From Rhodoferax sp. (GTDB lineage Bacteria; Pseudomonadota; Gammaproteobacteria; Burkholderiales; Burkholderiaceae_C), in assembly GCA_031291295.1 (NCBI GenBank), contig JARLJI010000212.1, positions 112,171 through 176,170 on the forward strand: a stretch of 64,000 nucleotides of DNA, read 5' to 3'. The number at the start of each line of letters is the position of its first letter. Position 1 is the stretch's first letter. The position numbers and the translations under genes are program-made. Below, in pieces: positions 54,347 through 63,703 of the stretch. The notes beneath the pieces were generated by a model. It was not told the DNA's origin. It did no database searches and saw only the letters and a program-made list of their open reading frames with translations.

Positions 54347-55927
54347 TCAGTGGCGGAAGTGGCGCACGCCACTGAACACCATGGCCACGCCGCGCTCGTC
54401 GGCGGCGGCGATCACCTCGGGGTCGCGCATCGAGCCGCCAGGCTGGATCACGCAGCTCGCGCCAGCGTCCACCACCACGTCGAGCCCGTCGCGGAACGGG
54501 AAGAAGGCGTCGCTCGCGACCGCCGTGCCCTCTAACGACAGGCCCGCATGCTGCGCCTTGATGCTGGCGATGCGCGCCGAGTCGAGCCGGCTCATCTGGC
54601 CGGCGCCGACGCCCATGGTCATGCCGTCCTTGCAGAACACGATGGCGTTGGACTTGACGTACTTCGCGACCTTCCAGGCGAACAGCAGGTCCTGCAGCTG
54701 CTGCGGCGTCGGCTGCTTCTGGCTCACCACCTTGAGATCGGCCAGCGTCAGCTCGTGGTTGTCGGCGGTCTGCATCAACAAGCCGGAGCCGATGCGCTTG
54801 ACGTCCACGGCGTTTCGGCCGTTGTCCCAGTCGCTCTTGCCCGGACCGGCGTTGGGCGGCAGCGCAATCTGCAGGATCCGCACATTCACCTTGGACTTGA
54901 ACACGGCCAAAGCCTCGGGCGTGTAGCCAGGGGCCATCAGCACTTCGACGAACTGCTGGCTGATCGCCTGCGCGGCCGCGGCATCGACCGGCCGGTTCAG
55001 GGCAATGATGCCGCCGAAGGCCGAGGTCGGGTCGGTCTGGAACGCGCGGCTGTAAGCCTGCAGCGCTTCGGCGCCGAGCGCCACGCCGCACGGGTTGGCG
55101 TGCTTGACGATGACGCAGGCCGGTGTCTCGAAACTCTTGACGCATTCCCACGCCGCATCGGCGTCTGCGATGTTGTTGTACGACAGCTCCTTGCCCTGCA
55201 GCTGCTGCGCCGTCACCAGCGAGCCCGGCGCCGGGTACAGGTCGCGGTAGAACGCGGCCTGCTGGTGCGGGTTCTCGCCGTAGCGCAGGTCCTGCAGCTT
55301 GATGAAGCGGCCATTCGCCTGGCCCGGGAACAGCGCATGGCTGCCGTCGCCCTGGATGCTCGAGAGGTAATCGGAAATCGCACCGTCGTAGCAGCTGATG
55401 CGGTTGAAGGCCGCCACCGACAGCGCAAACTTGGTCTTGTCGCTGATCGTGCCGCCGACCTTGAGTTCGTGCAGCACGCCGGCGTACTGCGAGGCGTCGG
55501 TCAGCACCGCCACATCCTTCCAGTTCTTCGCGCCCGAGCGCACCATGGCCGGCCCGCCGATGTCGATGTTCTCGATCGCGTCCGCCAAAGTGCAGCCCGG
55601 CTTGGCGACTGTCGCCTCGAACGGGTACAGGTTGACCACCAGCAGGTCGATGGTGTCGATGTGGTGCTGTGCGAGCGCCGCCATGTGCGCGGGCACGTCG
55701 CGCCGCGCCAGCAGGCCGCCGTGCACGTTCGGGTGCAGCGTCTTGACGCGCCCGTCCAGCATCTCGGGAAAGCCGGTCAGCGCCGCCACCTCGGTCACCG
55801 GCAGGCCCTGCTCCGCCAGCAGTTTGGCGGTGCCGCCGGTGGAGATCAGCTTGATGCCCAGCGCGTGCAGGGCCTGTGCGAATTCAACGATGCCGGTTTT
55901 GTCGGAGACGGAAATGAGTGCGTTCAT
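54347..55927 (-). CDS. purH: Bifunctional AICAR transformylase/IMP cyclohydrolase
   Basis: The 526-residue enzyme carries out the last two steps of IMP synthesis. The N-terminal MGS-like cyclohydrolase begins [18 protein letters not shown], and the AICAR transformylase half has [12 protein letters not shown] and the catalytic KHANPCG. Length is normal. It begins inside the stop region of fis (4 bp overlap), giving a dusB-fis-purH operon, and converges on hemL. Confidence 0.96.
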   Translation of the reverse strand: MNALISVSDKTGIVEFAQALHALGIKLISTGGTAKLLAEQGLPVTEVAALTGFPEMLDGRVKTLHPNVHGGLLARRDVPAHMAALAQHHIDTIDLLVVNLYPFEATVAKPGCTLADAIENIDIGGPAMVRSGAKNWKDVAVLTDASQYAGVLHELKVGGTISDKTKFALSVAAFNRISCYDGAISDYLSSIQGDGSHALFPGQANGRFIKLQDLRYGENPHQQAAFYRDLYPAPGSLVTAQQLQGKELSYNNIADADAAWECVKSFETPACVIVKHANPCGVALGAEALQAYSRAFQTDPTSAFGGIIALNRPVDAAAAQAISQQFVEVLMAPGYTPEALAVFKSKVNVRILQIALPPNAGPGKSDWDNGRNAVDVKRIGSGLLMQTADNHELTLADLKVVSQKQPTPQQLQDLLFAWKVAKYVKSNAIVFCKDGMTMGVGAGQMSRLDSARIASIKAQHAGLSLEGTAVASDAFFPFRDGLDVVVDAGASCVIQPGGSMRDPEVIAAADERGVAMVFSGVRHFRH

Positions 55928-56160
55928 TTGATTAATTTATGTTCAACCAGCTTCTTGCGCAGCGTGTTGCGGTTCAGGCCCAGCCATTCGGCGGCCCTGG
56001 ATTGGTTGTGGTCGGCCTGGTTCATCACCACTTCGAGCAGCGGGCGCTCCACCACCTTGACCATCATCTCGTACATGCCGCCCGGCTCGGTGCCGCGCAA
56101 GTCCCTGAAGTAGCTTTCCAGACTGGCGCGCACACACTCTTCAATGTGCTTCTTGCTCAT
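55924..56160 (-). CDS. fis: Fis-type nucleoid/regulatory protein
   Basis: The 78-residue protein has the Fis C-terminal helix-turn-helix ([20 protein letters not shown]), with an N-terminal part ([18 protein letters not shown]) shorter than in enterics, as in other betaproteobacteria. Fis bends DNA and adjusts rRNA and many other promoters. Its ATG lies 20 bp inside the dusB 3' end, so it depends on dusB transcription. The dusB-fis pair is a classical arrangement. Confidence 0.92.
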   Translation of the reverse strand: MSKKHIEECVRASLESYFRDLRGTEPGGMYEMMVKVVERPLLEVVMNQADHNQSRAAEWLGLNRNTLRKKLVEHKLIK

Positions 56161-57217
56161 GCTGTTGTTCCCCTCTTCGCTCTTGTTCTTCGTCCAGGTC
56201 CGTGGGTGCGCGGGCCAGGCCGCGCGGCAGCCGGTCGCAGCCGGCCCCCAGTTCGTCAAAAAAATCGGCCACCGCAGCGCTTTGCGCCTGGCAGTTTTCC
56301 AGCCGGTTCATGCGCGCGCGAAACGCTTCGCCGCCCGGCAGGTCGCGCACGTACCAGCCGATGTGCTTGCGCGCGGTGCGCACGCCGCTGAACTCGCCGT
56401 ACAGCGCGTAGTGGTCCTGCAAGTGATCGAGCAGCAGGCGCCGCACCTCGGCCACCAGCGGCGGCGCCAGCTGCTCGCCGGTCGCCAGGAAATGCGCAAT
56501 CTCGCGAAAGATCCAGGGCTGGCCCTGCGCCGCGCGGCCGATCATCACGGCGTCGGCGCCGGTCTCCCTTAGCACGTCCCGGGCCTGCCCGGGCGTGGCG
56601 ATGTCCCCGTTGGCCACCACCGGAATGCGCACCGCGGCCTTCACTTCGCCAATCGTGTCGTACTCGGCGTGGCCCTTGTAGCCTTGCTCGCGCGTGCGCC
56701 CATGCACCGCGAGCATCTGCACACCGGCGCCCTCGAACGCGCGCGCCAGCACGACGGCATTCTTGTGCGACTGGCACCAGCCGGTGCGCATCTTGAGCGT
56801 GACCGGCACGTGGCGCGGCGCGCACACGGCCACCACGGCCTGCACGATGGCCAGCGCCAGCGCCTCATCCTGCATCAGCGCCGAGCCGGCCCACTTGTTG
56901 CAGACCTTCTTGGCCGGGCAGCCCATGTTGATGTCGATGATCTGCGCGCCGCGGTCGATGTTGTAGGCGGCGGCCTCGGCCATCATGGGCGCGTCGGTGC
57001 CGGCGATCTGCACCGCGATCGGGCCCGGCTCGCCCTCGTGGTTGGCGCGGCGCGAGGTCTTCAGCGTGTTCCACAAATCGCGGCGCGAGGTCACCATCTC
57101 GCTCACCGCATAGCCGGCGCCGAGCTGCTTGCAGAGCTGGCGAAACGGCCGGTCGGTCACGCCCGCCATCGGGGCGACGAACAGGTTGTTCGCCAGGGTG
57201 AAGGGACCGATATTCAT
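56141..57217 (-). CDS. dusB: tRNA-dihydrouridine synthase B
   Basis: The 358-residue flavoenzyme reduces uridines in tRNA. The FMN-fold start is FTLANNLFVAPMAGVTDRPF, and the catalytic cysteine is in INMGCPAKKV (C100). The C-terminal tail (DEEQERRGEQQ and so on) is charged and overlaps fis. The chosen ATG (MNIGPFTLAN) begins the family sequence; the frame is open 24 codons further without homology. A possible -10 (TACAAT, minus strand) and an inverted repeat lie upstream. Confidence 0.93.
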   Translation of the reverse strand: MNIGPFTLANNLFVAPMAGVTDRPFRQLCKQLGAGYAVSEMVTSRRDLWNTLKTSRRANHEGEPGPIAVQIAGTDAPMMAEAAAYNIDRGAQIIDINMGCPAKKVCNKWAGSALMQDEALALAIVQAVVAVCAPRHVPVTLKMRTGWCQSHKNAVVLARAFEGAGVQMLAVHGRTREQGYKGHAEYDTIGEVKAAVRIPVVANGDIATPGQARDVLRETGADAVMIGRAAQGQPWIFREIAHFLATGEQLAPPLVAEVRRLLLDHLQDHYALYGEFSGVRTARKHIGWYVRDLPGGEAFRARMNRLENCQAQSAAVADFFDELGAGCDRLPRGLARAPTDLDEEQERRGEQQHEQEAH

Positions 57218-57288
57218 GGGGCGGTGAAGGCGCAAACGCGTTGCTGAAAAAAAGGGCACTGGGCAGGGTCTGCCATTGTAGTCGCCCA

Positions 57289-57309
57289 AAATTTCAGCAA
57301 TTGAAATTT
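57289..57309. promoter_or_regulatory. Inverted repeat between dusB-fis and the DedA-like gene
   Basis: AAATTTCA, five bases, TGAAATTT is a perfect inverted repeat in the divergent promoter gap. It stands 72 bp before the dusB start and 33 bp before the divergent gene. In E. coli this promoter is repressed by Fis; a similar role here is only inferred. Confidence 0.45.
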
Positions 57310-57341
57310 CACGCGGTGGGTCTGCCTATACTCGCTGCACC

Positions 57342-57824
57342 ATGGAAGCCTGGATCCAACATCTGCTCACGCTGCTGGCGCTGCCCCAACTGGGCCTCAG
57401 CACGGTGTTCGTGGTGTCGTTTGTTTCCGCCACGCTGCTGCCGCTGGCCTCCGAGCCCGTGGTGTTCGGCTTGATCAAGCTCAACCCCGATCTCTACTGG
57501 CCGACCGTGCTGGTTGCCACGCTGGGCAACACGCTGGGCGGTGTGGTGGACTGGTGGATGGGTTACGGCGCGCACAAGGTGCTGGACAAATACCGCCACT
57601 CGCCGACGCATTTGAAGGCCCTGAACTGGCTCGAAAAACTCGGCCCCGTCGCCTGCCTGCTGTCCTGGCTGCCCGGCATCGGCGACCCGCTGTGCGCCGT
57701 CGCCGGCTGGCTCAAGCTGCCGTTCTGGCGCTGCCTGGCCTGGATGGCGGTGGGCAAGTTCCTGCGCTACATCGCGATGACGGCGGCGCTGATCTGGGTG
57801 TTTCCGGGGCGCTTCACGTTTTGA
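57342..57824 (+). CDS. DedA/YqaA-type inner-membrane protein (VTT fold)
   Basis: The 160-residue protein has four hydrophobic segments with a reentrant-loop pattern and the family phrase LGPVACLLSWLPGIGDPLCAV, which matches YqaA/SNARE-associated DedA-like proteins. These are flippases or proton-linked membrane homeostasis factors. It is divergent from dusB and converges on ychF. Substrate is not known. Confidence 0.83.
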   Translation: MEAWIQHLLTLLALPQLGLSTVFVVSFVSATLLPLASEPVVFGLIKLNPDLYWPTVLVATLGNTLGGVVDWWMGYGAHKVLDKYRHSPTHLKALNWLEKLGPVACLLSWLPGIGDPLCAVAGWLKLPFWRCLAWMAVGKFLRYIAMTAALIWVFPGRFTF

Positions 57825-57838
57825 CGGGGCGCCGGTTT

Positions 57839-57892
57839 GCTATCAAATACATAGCTACCAGCCAATACCACTCAAGGGCTAAAGCCCTATTT
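57839..57892. repeat. AT-rich hairpin repeat, copy 9 (complete)
   Basis: The core GCTATCAAATACATAGC is followed by a spacer and a second stem AGGGCT-AA-AGCCCT, then ATTT. This is the most complete copy and shows the two-stem plan. It lies between convergent gene ends, where it may also serve as a terminator. Confidence 0.75.
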
Positions 57893-57902
57893 CCTGTAAA
57901 TC

Positions 57903-58994
57903 TCAGGAACTGAACAGGAAGTTCATGACGTCGCCATCCTTGACGACGTACTCCTTGCCTTCCGAGCGCATCTTGCCCGCGTCTTTCGCGCCCTGCTCGC
58001 CCTTGAAGGCGATGAAATCGTCGAACGCGATGGTCTGGGCGCGGATGTAGCCCTTCTCAAAATCGGTGTGGATCACGCCGGCGGCCTGCGGGCCGGTGTC
58101 GCCGACGTGGATGGTCCAGGCGCGCACTTCCTTGACGCCGGCGGTGAAGTAGGTCTGCAGGCCCAGCAGCTTGAAGGCCGCGCGGATCAGGCGATTCAGG
58201 CCCGGCTCGTCCTGCCCGAGCTCGGCCAGGAACATCTGCTTGTCCTCGTCGCTCATATCGGCCATTTCGGCTTCCATCTTGGCGCAGATCGCCACCACGG
58301 GCGCGTTTTGTTTGGCCGCGTACTCGCGCAGCCGGTCCAGGAACGGGTTGTTGTCAAAACCGTCCTCGGCCACGTTCGCCACGAACATCGCGGGCTTGGC
58401 CGTGATGAGGAACAGCTGTTTGATGAGCGGCTGGTCTTCCCGGCTGAAGCTCAGCGTGCGCACCGGCTGGCCCTGGTTCAGCGCGGCCTGGCACTGCTCC
58501 AGCAGGGCCACCAGCTTGATCGCCTCCTTGTCGCCCGAGCGCGCCGTCTTGGTGTGGCGGTGCAGGGCCTTCTCGACCGACGACAGGTCGGCCAGGCACA
58601 GTTCGGTCTGGATGATTTCGATGTCGGAAATCGGGTCCACCTTGCCGGCGACGTGGATCACGTTCTCGTCCTCGAAACAGCGCACCACGTTGACGATGGC
58701 GTCGGTTTCGCGGATATGCGCCAGGAACTGGTTGCCCAGGCCCTCGCCCTTGCTGGCGCCAGCCACCAGACCGGCGATATCGACAAATTCGACGATGGCG
58801 GGCACGATGCGCTCGGGCTTGATGATCGCGGCCAGCTGGTCCAGGCGCGGGTCGGGCAGCTCCACGATGCCCACATTCGGCTCGATGGTGCAAAAAGGAT
58901 AGTTCTCGGCCGCGATGCCGGCCTTGGTCAAGGCATTGAACAGGGTGGATTTCCCCACGTTGGGCTGACCCACAATGCCGCACTTCAGACTCAT
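57903..58994 (-). CDS. ychF: Ribosome-binding ATPase/GTPase YchF
   Basis: The 363-residue Obg-family protein has G1 GQPNVGKST at residues 8-16, a degenerate NKxD (giving ATP preference in the family), and a TGS domain at the end with [15 protein letters not shown]. Length is exactly that of YchF. It binds ribosomes and influences oxidative-stress responses. The ATG MSLKCG is chosen over an upstream one. Confidence 0.95.
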   Translation of the reverse strand: MSLKCGIVGQPNVGKSTLFNALTKAGIAAENYPFCTIEPNVGIVELPDPRLDQLAAIIKPERIVPAIVEFVDIAGLVAGASKGEGLGNQFLAHIRETDAIVNVVRCFEDENVIHVAGKVDPISDIEIIQTELCLADLSSVEKALHRHTKTARSGDKEAIKLVALLEQCQAALNQGQPVRTLSFSREDQPLIKQLFLITAKPAMFVANVAEDGFDNNPFLDRLREYAAKQNAPVVAICAKMEAEMADMSDEDKQMFLAELGQDEPGLNRLIRAAFKLLGLQTYFTAGVKEVRAWTIHVGDTGPQAAGVIHTDFEKGYIRAQTIAFDDFIAFKGEQGAKDAGKMRSEGKEYVVKDGDVMNFLFSS

Positions 58995-59057
58995 AACAAA
59001 CCCCAAAAATCAGGGGTCAAGTGTAAGCGACGCCAGCGACGGCCCGGTTTGGCCCGG

Positions 59058-59924
59058 TCAGTCGAAAACGTAGTCCGCCGCCACGCTCTGGCCGACGCGC
59101 AGCAGCTGCCCGGCGCCGGCCAGCACGATGGCATTCATGCCGAAGGTGATGCCGCCGTTCATGCGCGGGTCCTGCCGGTACGCCTGCAAGGTGTCGCCGA
59201 CTTCGGGGCTGGGGGTGCCGCTCGAGGGGTCGACGTTGGGAATCGGGCAGCGCACGCAGGGCTTGACGGGCTTGAACTGCGCCGGGCCGTGTTCGGTCGC
59301 CACGTGCAGGGTGTCCAGATGGTCTTCGTCGTGCGCCTGCACGCCCGACAGCACGACGTTGGGGCGAAAGCGCTCCATGCCGACCGGCCCGTGGCCGGCC
59401 GCCAGGAGGCGCGTGTTGAGGTCGTCCAGCGCCGCGTCGCTGGTCACCAGCAGCGCAAAGCCGTCGTTGAACTGGACCGGCGCCTCGACGCCGCCGGTCC
59501 ACTTCAGGCTGGACAGGCGCTGCACGTCGGGATCGAACCGCACCAGCCGGAGCTTTTGCCCGAGAAAGTCGCTGAACCACTGGGCCGCCAGCGCGCCCAT
59601 GTCCCAGGCGTCCACCACATCGTCCCAGACCCGCACGCGCGCGGGCTGCTCCACCGCGTCCAGCGCCACGTGCAGCGCCAGCATGCCGGGGGCGCGCAGC
59701 ACCATGTCGGAGGTCTTGAGCTGCGGGCGGATCAGCGCCATGCGCGGCAGCGTGCGCTGCGTCACGAAGTCGCCGGCCTCGTCCACCACCATCCAGGCGC
59801 GGTCCCACTCCAGCCCGGTCGCCAGCAGCAGGGCCTCCTGCACTTCAATGCCGGCGCACGACTTGATGGGGTAGAGGAACAGCCGCGCAATACGGCCCGT
59901 CACGTCGGGGCTGGAAGAGGTCAC
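59058..59924 (-). CDS. MOSC-domain protein (YcbX-like)
   Basis: The 288-residue protein has a MOSC N-terminal barrel (RIARLFLYPIKSCAGIEV) and a MOSC domain with the conserved cysteine in KPCVRCPIPNVD. YcbX-type proteins bind molybdenum cofactor and reduce N-hydroxylated compounds. I chose GTG (VTSSSPDVTG) because AAAGGA precedes it; an ATG 57 bp upstream would run into the divergent ubiH-type gene start. No ferredoxin domain follows. Confidence 0.87.
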   Translation of the reverse strand: MTSSSPDVTGRIARLFLYPIKSCAGIEVQEALLLATGLEWDRAWMVVDEAGDFVTQRTLPRMALIRPQLKTSDMVLRAPGMLALHVALDAVEQPARVRVWDDVVDAWDMGALAAQWFSDFLGQKLRLVRFDPDVQRLSSLKWTGGVEAPVQFNDGFALLVTSDAALDDLNTRLLAAGHGPVGMERFRPNVVLSGVQAHDEDHLDTLHVATEHGPAQFKPVKPCVRCPIPNVDPSSGTPSPEVGDTLQAYRQDPRMNGGITFGMNAIVLAGAGQLLRVGQSVAADYVFD

Positions 59925-59970
59925 GGGGCATCCTTTCAACGAAAGCTTCGATTTTGCCTCGCCTCCTACA

Positions 59971-61104
59971 ATGACGGCCATGGCTCAACCCTTTGATGTG
60001 TGTATTCGCGGCGCCGGCGTGGTGGGCCGCACGCTGGCGCTGCTGCTGGCGCGCGACCGGCTGCACGTGGCCCTGGTGGCCGGGCCCGCAGCGCCGGTCG
60101 CAGCCGCCACCGACGTGCGCGCCTATGCGCTCAACGCCGCGGCGCGCGCGCTGCTCGAATCGCTGCGCGGCTGGCCCGATGACGCCTTTGCCACCGCGGT
60201 GCTGGGCATGCAGGTCTGCGGCGATGACGGCGGCGAGGTCAACTTCAGCGCTGCCGCTCAGGGCGCGCCGGCGCTGGCCTGGATTGTCGATGTGCCCGCC
60301 CTCGAAGCCCAATTGGCCGAGGCCGTGCGCTACCAGCCGCTGGTCGAGGTGGTGGATGCGCCGCAGAGTGCCACCCTGACGGTGATCTGCGAGGGCCGCG
60401 CCAGCAGCGCGCGCGCGGAATTCGGCGTCGATTTTGACGTGACACCCTATCCGCAGCGGGCCATCGCGGCCCGGCTGGTTTGTGAAAACCCGCACGGCCA
60501 GGTCGCCCGTCAGTGGTTCGCGAATAACGAAATCCTGGCTTTCCTGCCGCTGGGCGGCGCGCAGGGGAACTCGGTGGCGATTGTGTGGTCTGTCCCGCAG
60601 GAGCGTACGGCGCAGTTGCTGGCCCTGAGCCCCGAAGAATTTGCACGGCAGCTCGGTGTCGCCAGCCATGACGCCCTGGGCGCGCTGACGCTGAGCACCG
60701 AGCGCGCTGCCTGGCCGCTGCAGCTGGCACGAGCCGACCACTGGGTCGGCACGCACGCCGGGAAAAGCTGGGCGCTGGCCGGAGATGCCGCACACACGGT
60801 GCATCCGCTGTCCGGGCAAGGGCTGAATCTGGGCCTGGCCGATGCGGCGGAGCTGGCCGGTGTGCTGCACGCGCGCGACTACTGGCGCAGCGTGGGCGAC
60901 CTGCGGCTGCTGCGCCGCTATGAGCGCGCCCGCAAGGCCGATGTGCTGTCGATGGGGCTGGCCACCGACGGCCTGCAGCAGTTGTTTGCGCGGGGCGCGG
61001 GACCGTTGCAGGCCTTGCGCAACTGGGGCATGAACGGATTTGAACGCAGCGGGCCGCTGAAGACCTGGCTGGCCCGGCAGGCGATGGGGCTGCGCCGGAC
61101 TTGA
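59971..61104 (+). CDS. UbiH/UbiF-family FAD monooxygenase
   Basis: The 377-residue flavoprotein has the FAD dinucleotide motif GAGVVGRTLALLLA (14-27) and the second FAD motif GDAAHTVHPLSGQGLNLGLA near residues 270-289. Members hydroxylate the ubiquinone ring. Which position it hydroxylates cannot be read. It is divergent from the MOSC gene and 46 bp before dsbC. Starts at ATG 59971; another ATG lies 9 bp downstream. Confidence 0.88.
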   Translation: MTAMAQPFDVCIRGAGVVGRTLALLLARDRLHVALVAGPAAPVAAATDVRAYALNAAARALLESLRGWPDDAFATAVLGMQVCGDDGGEVNFSAAAQGAPALAWIVDVPALEAQLAEAVRYQPLVEVVDAPQSATLTVICEGRASSARAEFGVDFDVTPYPQRAIAARLVCENPHGQVARQWFANNEILAFLPLGGAQGNSVAIVWSVPQERTAQLLALSPEEFARQLGVASHDALGALTLSTERAAWPLQLARADHWVGTHAGKSWALAGDAAHTVHPLSGQGLNLGLADAAELAGVLHARDYWRSVGDLRLLRRYERARKADVLSMGLATDGLQQLFARGAGPLQALRNWGMNGFERSGPLKTWLARQAMGLRRT

Positions 61105-61149
61105 CCCGAATCGCCGCCGCCACGGCAGGAATTGAAAATAACCGGAACC

Positions 61150-61878
61150 ATGATGACGAAATTACTGAAAACCCTGCTGCACACGGTGCTCACGGCGGTC
61201 ACCCTGACGGCTTGCCTCGGCGCCAGCGCCCAGGAGGCCGTCATCCGCAAGAACCTGGCGGAGCGCGTGCCGCAAATGCCGAAGATCGATGAGGTCAGCA
61301 AAACCCCCATCCCCGGCCTGTACGAGCTGCGCGTGAACGGCTCCGACATTCTGTACACCGATTCGGAAGGCAACTACCTGATCCAGGGCTCCCTGATCGA
61401 CACCAAGCTGCGCCGCAACCTCACCGAGGAGCGGGTGGACAAACTCACGGCGCTGGACTTCGCCGCCCTGCCGGTGAAGGACGCCTTCACCGTGGTGCGC
61501 GGCAACGGCAAGCGCCAGCTGGCGGTGTTCGAGGACCCCAATTGCCCGTACTGCAAGCACTTCGAGCGCGACCTGCAGGCCGTCAACAACGTCACCATCC
61601 ACATGTTCCTGCTGCCCATCCTGGGGCACGACTCGCCCGAGAAATCAAAGAACGTGTGGTGCGCCAAGGATCGCTCGAAGGCCTGGCAGGACCTGATGCT
61701 CAAGGATGCCGCGCCGCCGGCCGCCAGTTGCGACACCACGGCGCTGACCCGCAACCTGGCGTTCGCGACCCGCTACAAAATCACCGGCACGCCGACCCTG
61801 TTCTTCGCCGACGGCTCGCGCGTGCCGGGCTACATCGACGCGCAGCAGGTCGAAAAGCAGCTGGCTGCCGCCAAATAG
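61150..61878 (+). CDS. dsbC: Thiol:disulfide isomerase DsbC
   Basis: The 242-residue periplasmic protein has a signal peptide (TKLLKTLLHTVLTAVTLTACLGASA), an N-terminal dimerisation domain and a thioredoxin fold. The active site is CPYC near residues 132-135 and the cis-proline is in GTPTLFF. It isomerises wrong disulfides in exported proteins. Two ATGs stand side by side at the start. Placed between the UbiH-family and M61 genes, all on the same strand. Confidence 0.93.
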   Translation: MMTKLLKTLLHTVLTAVTLTACLGASAQEAVIRKNLAERVPQMPKIDEVSKTPIPGLYELRVNGSDILYTDSEGNYLIQGSLIDTKLRRNLTEERVDKLTALDFAALPVKDAFTVVRGNGKRQLAVFEDPNCPYCKHFERDLQAVNNVTIHMFLLPILGHDSPEKSKNVWCAKDRSKAWQDLMLKDAAPPAASCDTTALTRNLAFATRYKITGTPTLFFADGSRVPGYIDAQQVEKQLAAAK

Positions 61879-61909
61879 ACCGCATCAGACTCACCAGCGG
61901 CCCCGCATC

Positions 61910-63703
61910 TTGAAGTCCCGCCCGACGGTCCCGCCCCTGCACTACCGCGTGGAGGTGGCGGATCTGCATGCGCACCTGTACCGCGTCACGCTGACCATTG
62001 CCGAGCCCGCCGCACAGCAGCGCGTATCGTTGCCGGTGTGGATCCCGGGCAGCTACCTGGTGCGCGAGTTCTCCAAGAACCTGCAGCAGTTGCAGGCGCG
62101 CCAGGGCACCAAGGCCGTCCCGCTGCGCCAGCTCGACAAATGCAACTGGCAAGTGGAATGCCTGCCAGCCAAATCGCTCGTGCTGCGCTACGAGGTGTAT
62201 GCGCTGGACCCTTCGGTGCGCACCGCGTGGCTGGATGCCGCGCGCGGCTTTTTCAACGGCACCAGCCTGTGCCTGCGCGTCCTGGGCCAGGAGGACCGGC
62301 CGCATGGGCTGGAACTCGTTGCTAGTCAATCCATAGCACACTGGCAAGTGGCCACGCCGGCTACAGCGCAAAAGATTGATAAAAAAGGCTTCGGCAGTTA
62401 TCTCGCCGCCAGTTACGACGAGCTGGTGGACTGCCCGGTGGAAATGGGCACGTTCTTGAGCGGCGCCTTCGTGGCCGGCGGCGTGCCGCACCGTTTTGTC
62501 GTGGCCGGCGCGGCGCCCTCGTTCGACTTCGACCGGCTGCTGGCGGACGCCCAAAAAATCTGCGAGGCCGAAATCCGCTTTTGGCATGGCGCCTTTGGCA
62601 CGGGCGTCCGTGCCAGGTCCCGCGCACCGCACGCCAACTACCTGTTCATGCTGAACGCCGTGGACGACGGCTACGGCGGGCTGGAGCACCGCACCAGCAC
62701 AGCGCTGATCTGCAACCGCCGCGACCTGCCGCGCCTCGGCGAGAAAAAGCCGCCCGAGGGCTACACCACGCTGCAGGGCCTGATCAGCCACGAATACTTC
62801 CACACCTGGAACGTCAAGCGCCTGCGCCCGGTGGAGTTCGCGCGTTACGACTACACACAGGAAAACTACACGCAGCTGCTGTGGTTTTTCGAGGGTTTCA
62901 CCAGCTACTACGACGACCTGCTGCTGCGCCGCGCCGGCCTGATCGACGATGCCGGCTACCTGCGCCTGCTGAACAAGACCATCAACCAGGTGCAGCAGAC
63001 GCCGGGGCGCGCGCTGCAGTCGGTGGCGCAGGCCAGTTTCGACGCCTGGGTCAAGTACTACCGGGTCGACGAGAACACGCCCAACGCCACGGTGAGCTAC
63101 TACACCAAGGGCGCGCTGGTGGCGCTGTGCTTCGACCTGACGCTGCGCCTGGAAGGCCATACCACGCTCGACCACGTGATGCGGGCCCTGTGGCAGCGCT
63201 GCCAGGCCGGCCCCATGACCGAGGCCGACTTCGCCGTGGTGCTGCAGGAACTGGGCGGCCGCTCGTTCTCGAAGGAGATCGCCGCCTGGGTGCATGGCAC
63301 GCGCGATTTGCCGCTGCAGGACTTGCTGCAGCGCCACGGCGTGGCCGTGCTCGACGAGCCAGCCCAGCTGGCGCAGCGGCTGGGCCTGCGTGTGAGCGAG
63401 AGCAACGGCATCCAGGTCAAGACCGTGCTGCGCGGCGGGGCGGCCGAGCGCGCCGGTCTGGCCGCGGGGGACGAATGGCTGGGTATTGAATTCGGCGCAA
63501 AAGCGTCACAGAGCAGCTGGCGCCTGAACAAGCTCGACGAGCTGCTGCTGTACGCGGGGCCTTCCAGAAAAGTGACCGTCGTCATCGCGCGCGACAAGCG
63601 CCTGCTGCGGCTGGCGCTGGCCCTGCCCCCTGCCGTCACCACGTGGCGTCTGGCACTGCGCGACGCCGCACTGGCCAAGCCGTGGCTCGCATCCCAGGAC
63701 TAG
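61910..63703 (+). CDS. M61-family zinc peptidase (glycyl-aminopeptidase type)
   Basis: The 597-residue protein has the M61 gluzincin motif SHEYFHTWNVKRLRP (HEXXH about residues 289-293) and downstream glutamate in WFFEGFTSYY. A C-terminal PDZ domain follows (GGAAERAGLAAGDEW). Members are aminopeptidases of unclear natural substrate. The start is TTG (MKSRPTVPPLHY); a later start is possible. A 54-bp AT-rich repeat copy lies in frame at about residues 138-155, an unusual insertion in an otherwise family-typical sequence. Confidence 0.85.
   Translation: MKSRPTVPPLHYRVEVADLHAHLYRVTLTIAEPAAQQRVSLPVWIPGSYLVREFSKNLQQLQARQGTKAVPLRQLDKCNWQVECLPAKSLVLRYEVYALDPSVRTAWLDAARGFFNGTSLCLRVLGQEDRPHGLELVASQSIAHWQVATPATAQKIDKKGFGSYLAASYDELVDCPVEMGTFLSGAFVAGGVPHRFVVAGAAPSFDFDRLLADAQKICEAEIRFWHGAFGTGVRARSRAPHANYLFMLNAVDDGYGGLEHRTSTALICNRRDLPRLGEKKPPEGYTTLQGLISHEYFHTWNVKRLRPVEFARYDYTQENYTQLLWFFEGFTSYYDDLLLRRAGLIDDAGYLRLLNKTINQVQQTPGRALQSVAQASFDAWVKYYRVDENTPNATVSYYTKGALVALCFDLTLRLEGHTTLDHVMRALWQRCQAGPMTEADFAVVLQELGGRSFSKEIAAWVHGTRDLPLQDLLQRHGVAVLDEPAQLAQRLGLRVSESNGIQVKTVLRGGAAERAGLAAGDEWLGIEFGAKASQSSWRLNKLDELLLYAGPSRKVTVVIARDKRLLRLALALPPAVTTWRLALRDAALAKPWLASQD
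62321..62374. repeat. AT-rich hairpin repeat, copy 10 (inside the M61 gene)
   Basis: The core GCTAGTCAATCCATAGC is followed by a longer flank ending GGCTACAGCGCAAAAG, like other long copies. It is a multiple of three in length and keeps the reading frame, adding about 18 residues. Confidence 0.65.

Noticed and set aside
58068..59996. A 642-codon frame opposite ychF and the MOSC gene
   Set aside because: It spans two well-identified genes on the other strand and has no domain.
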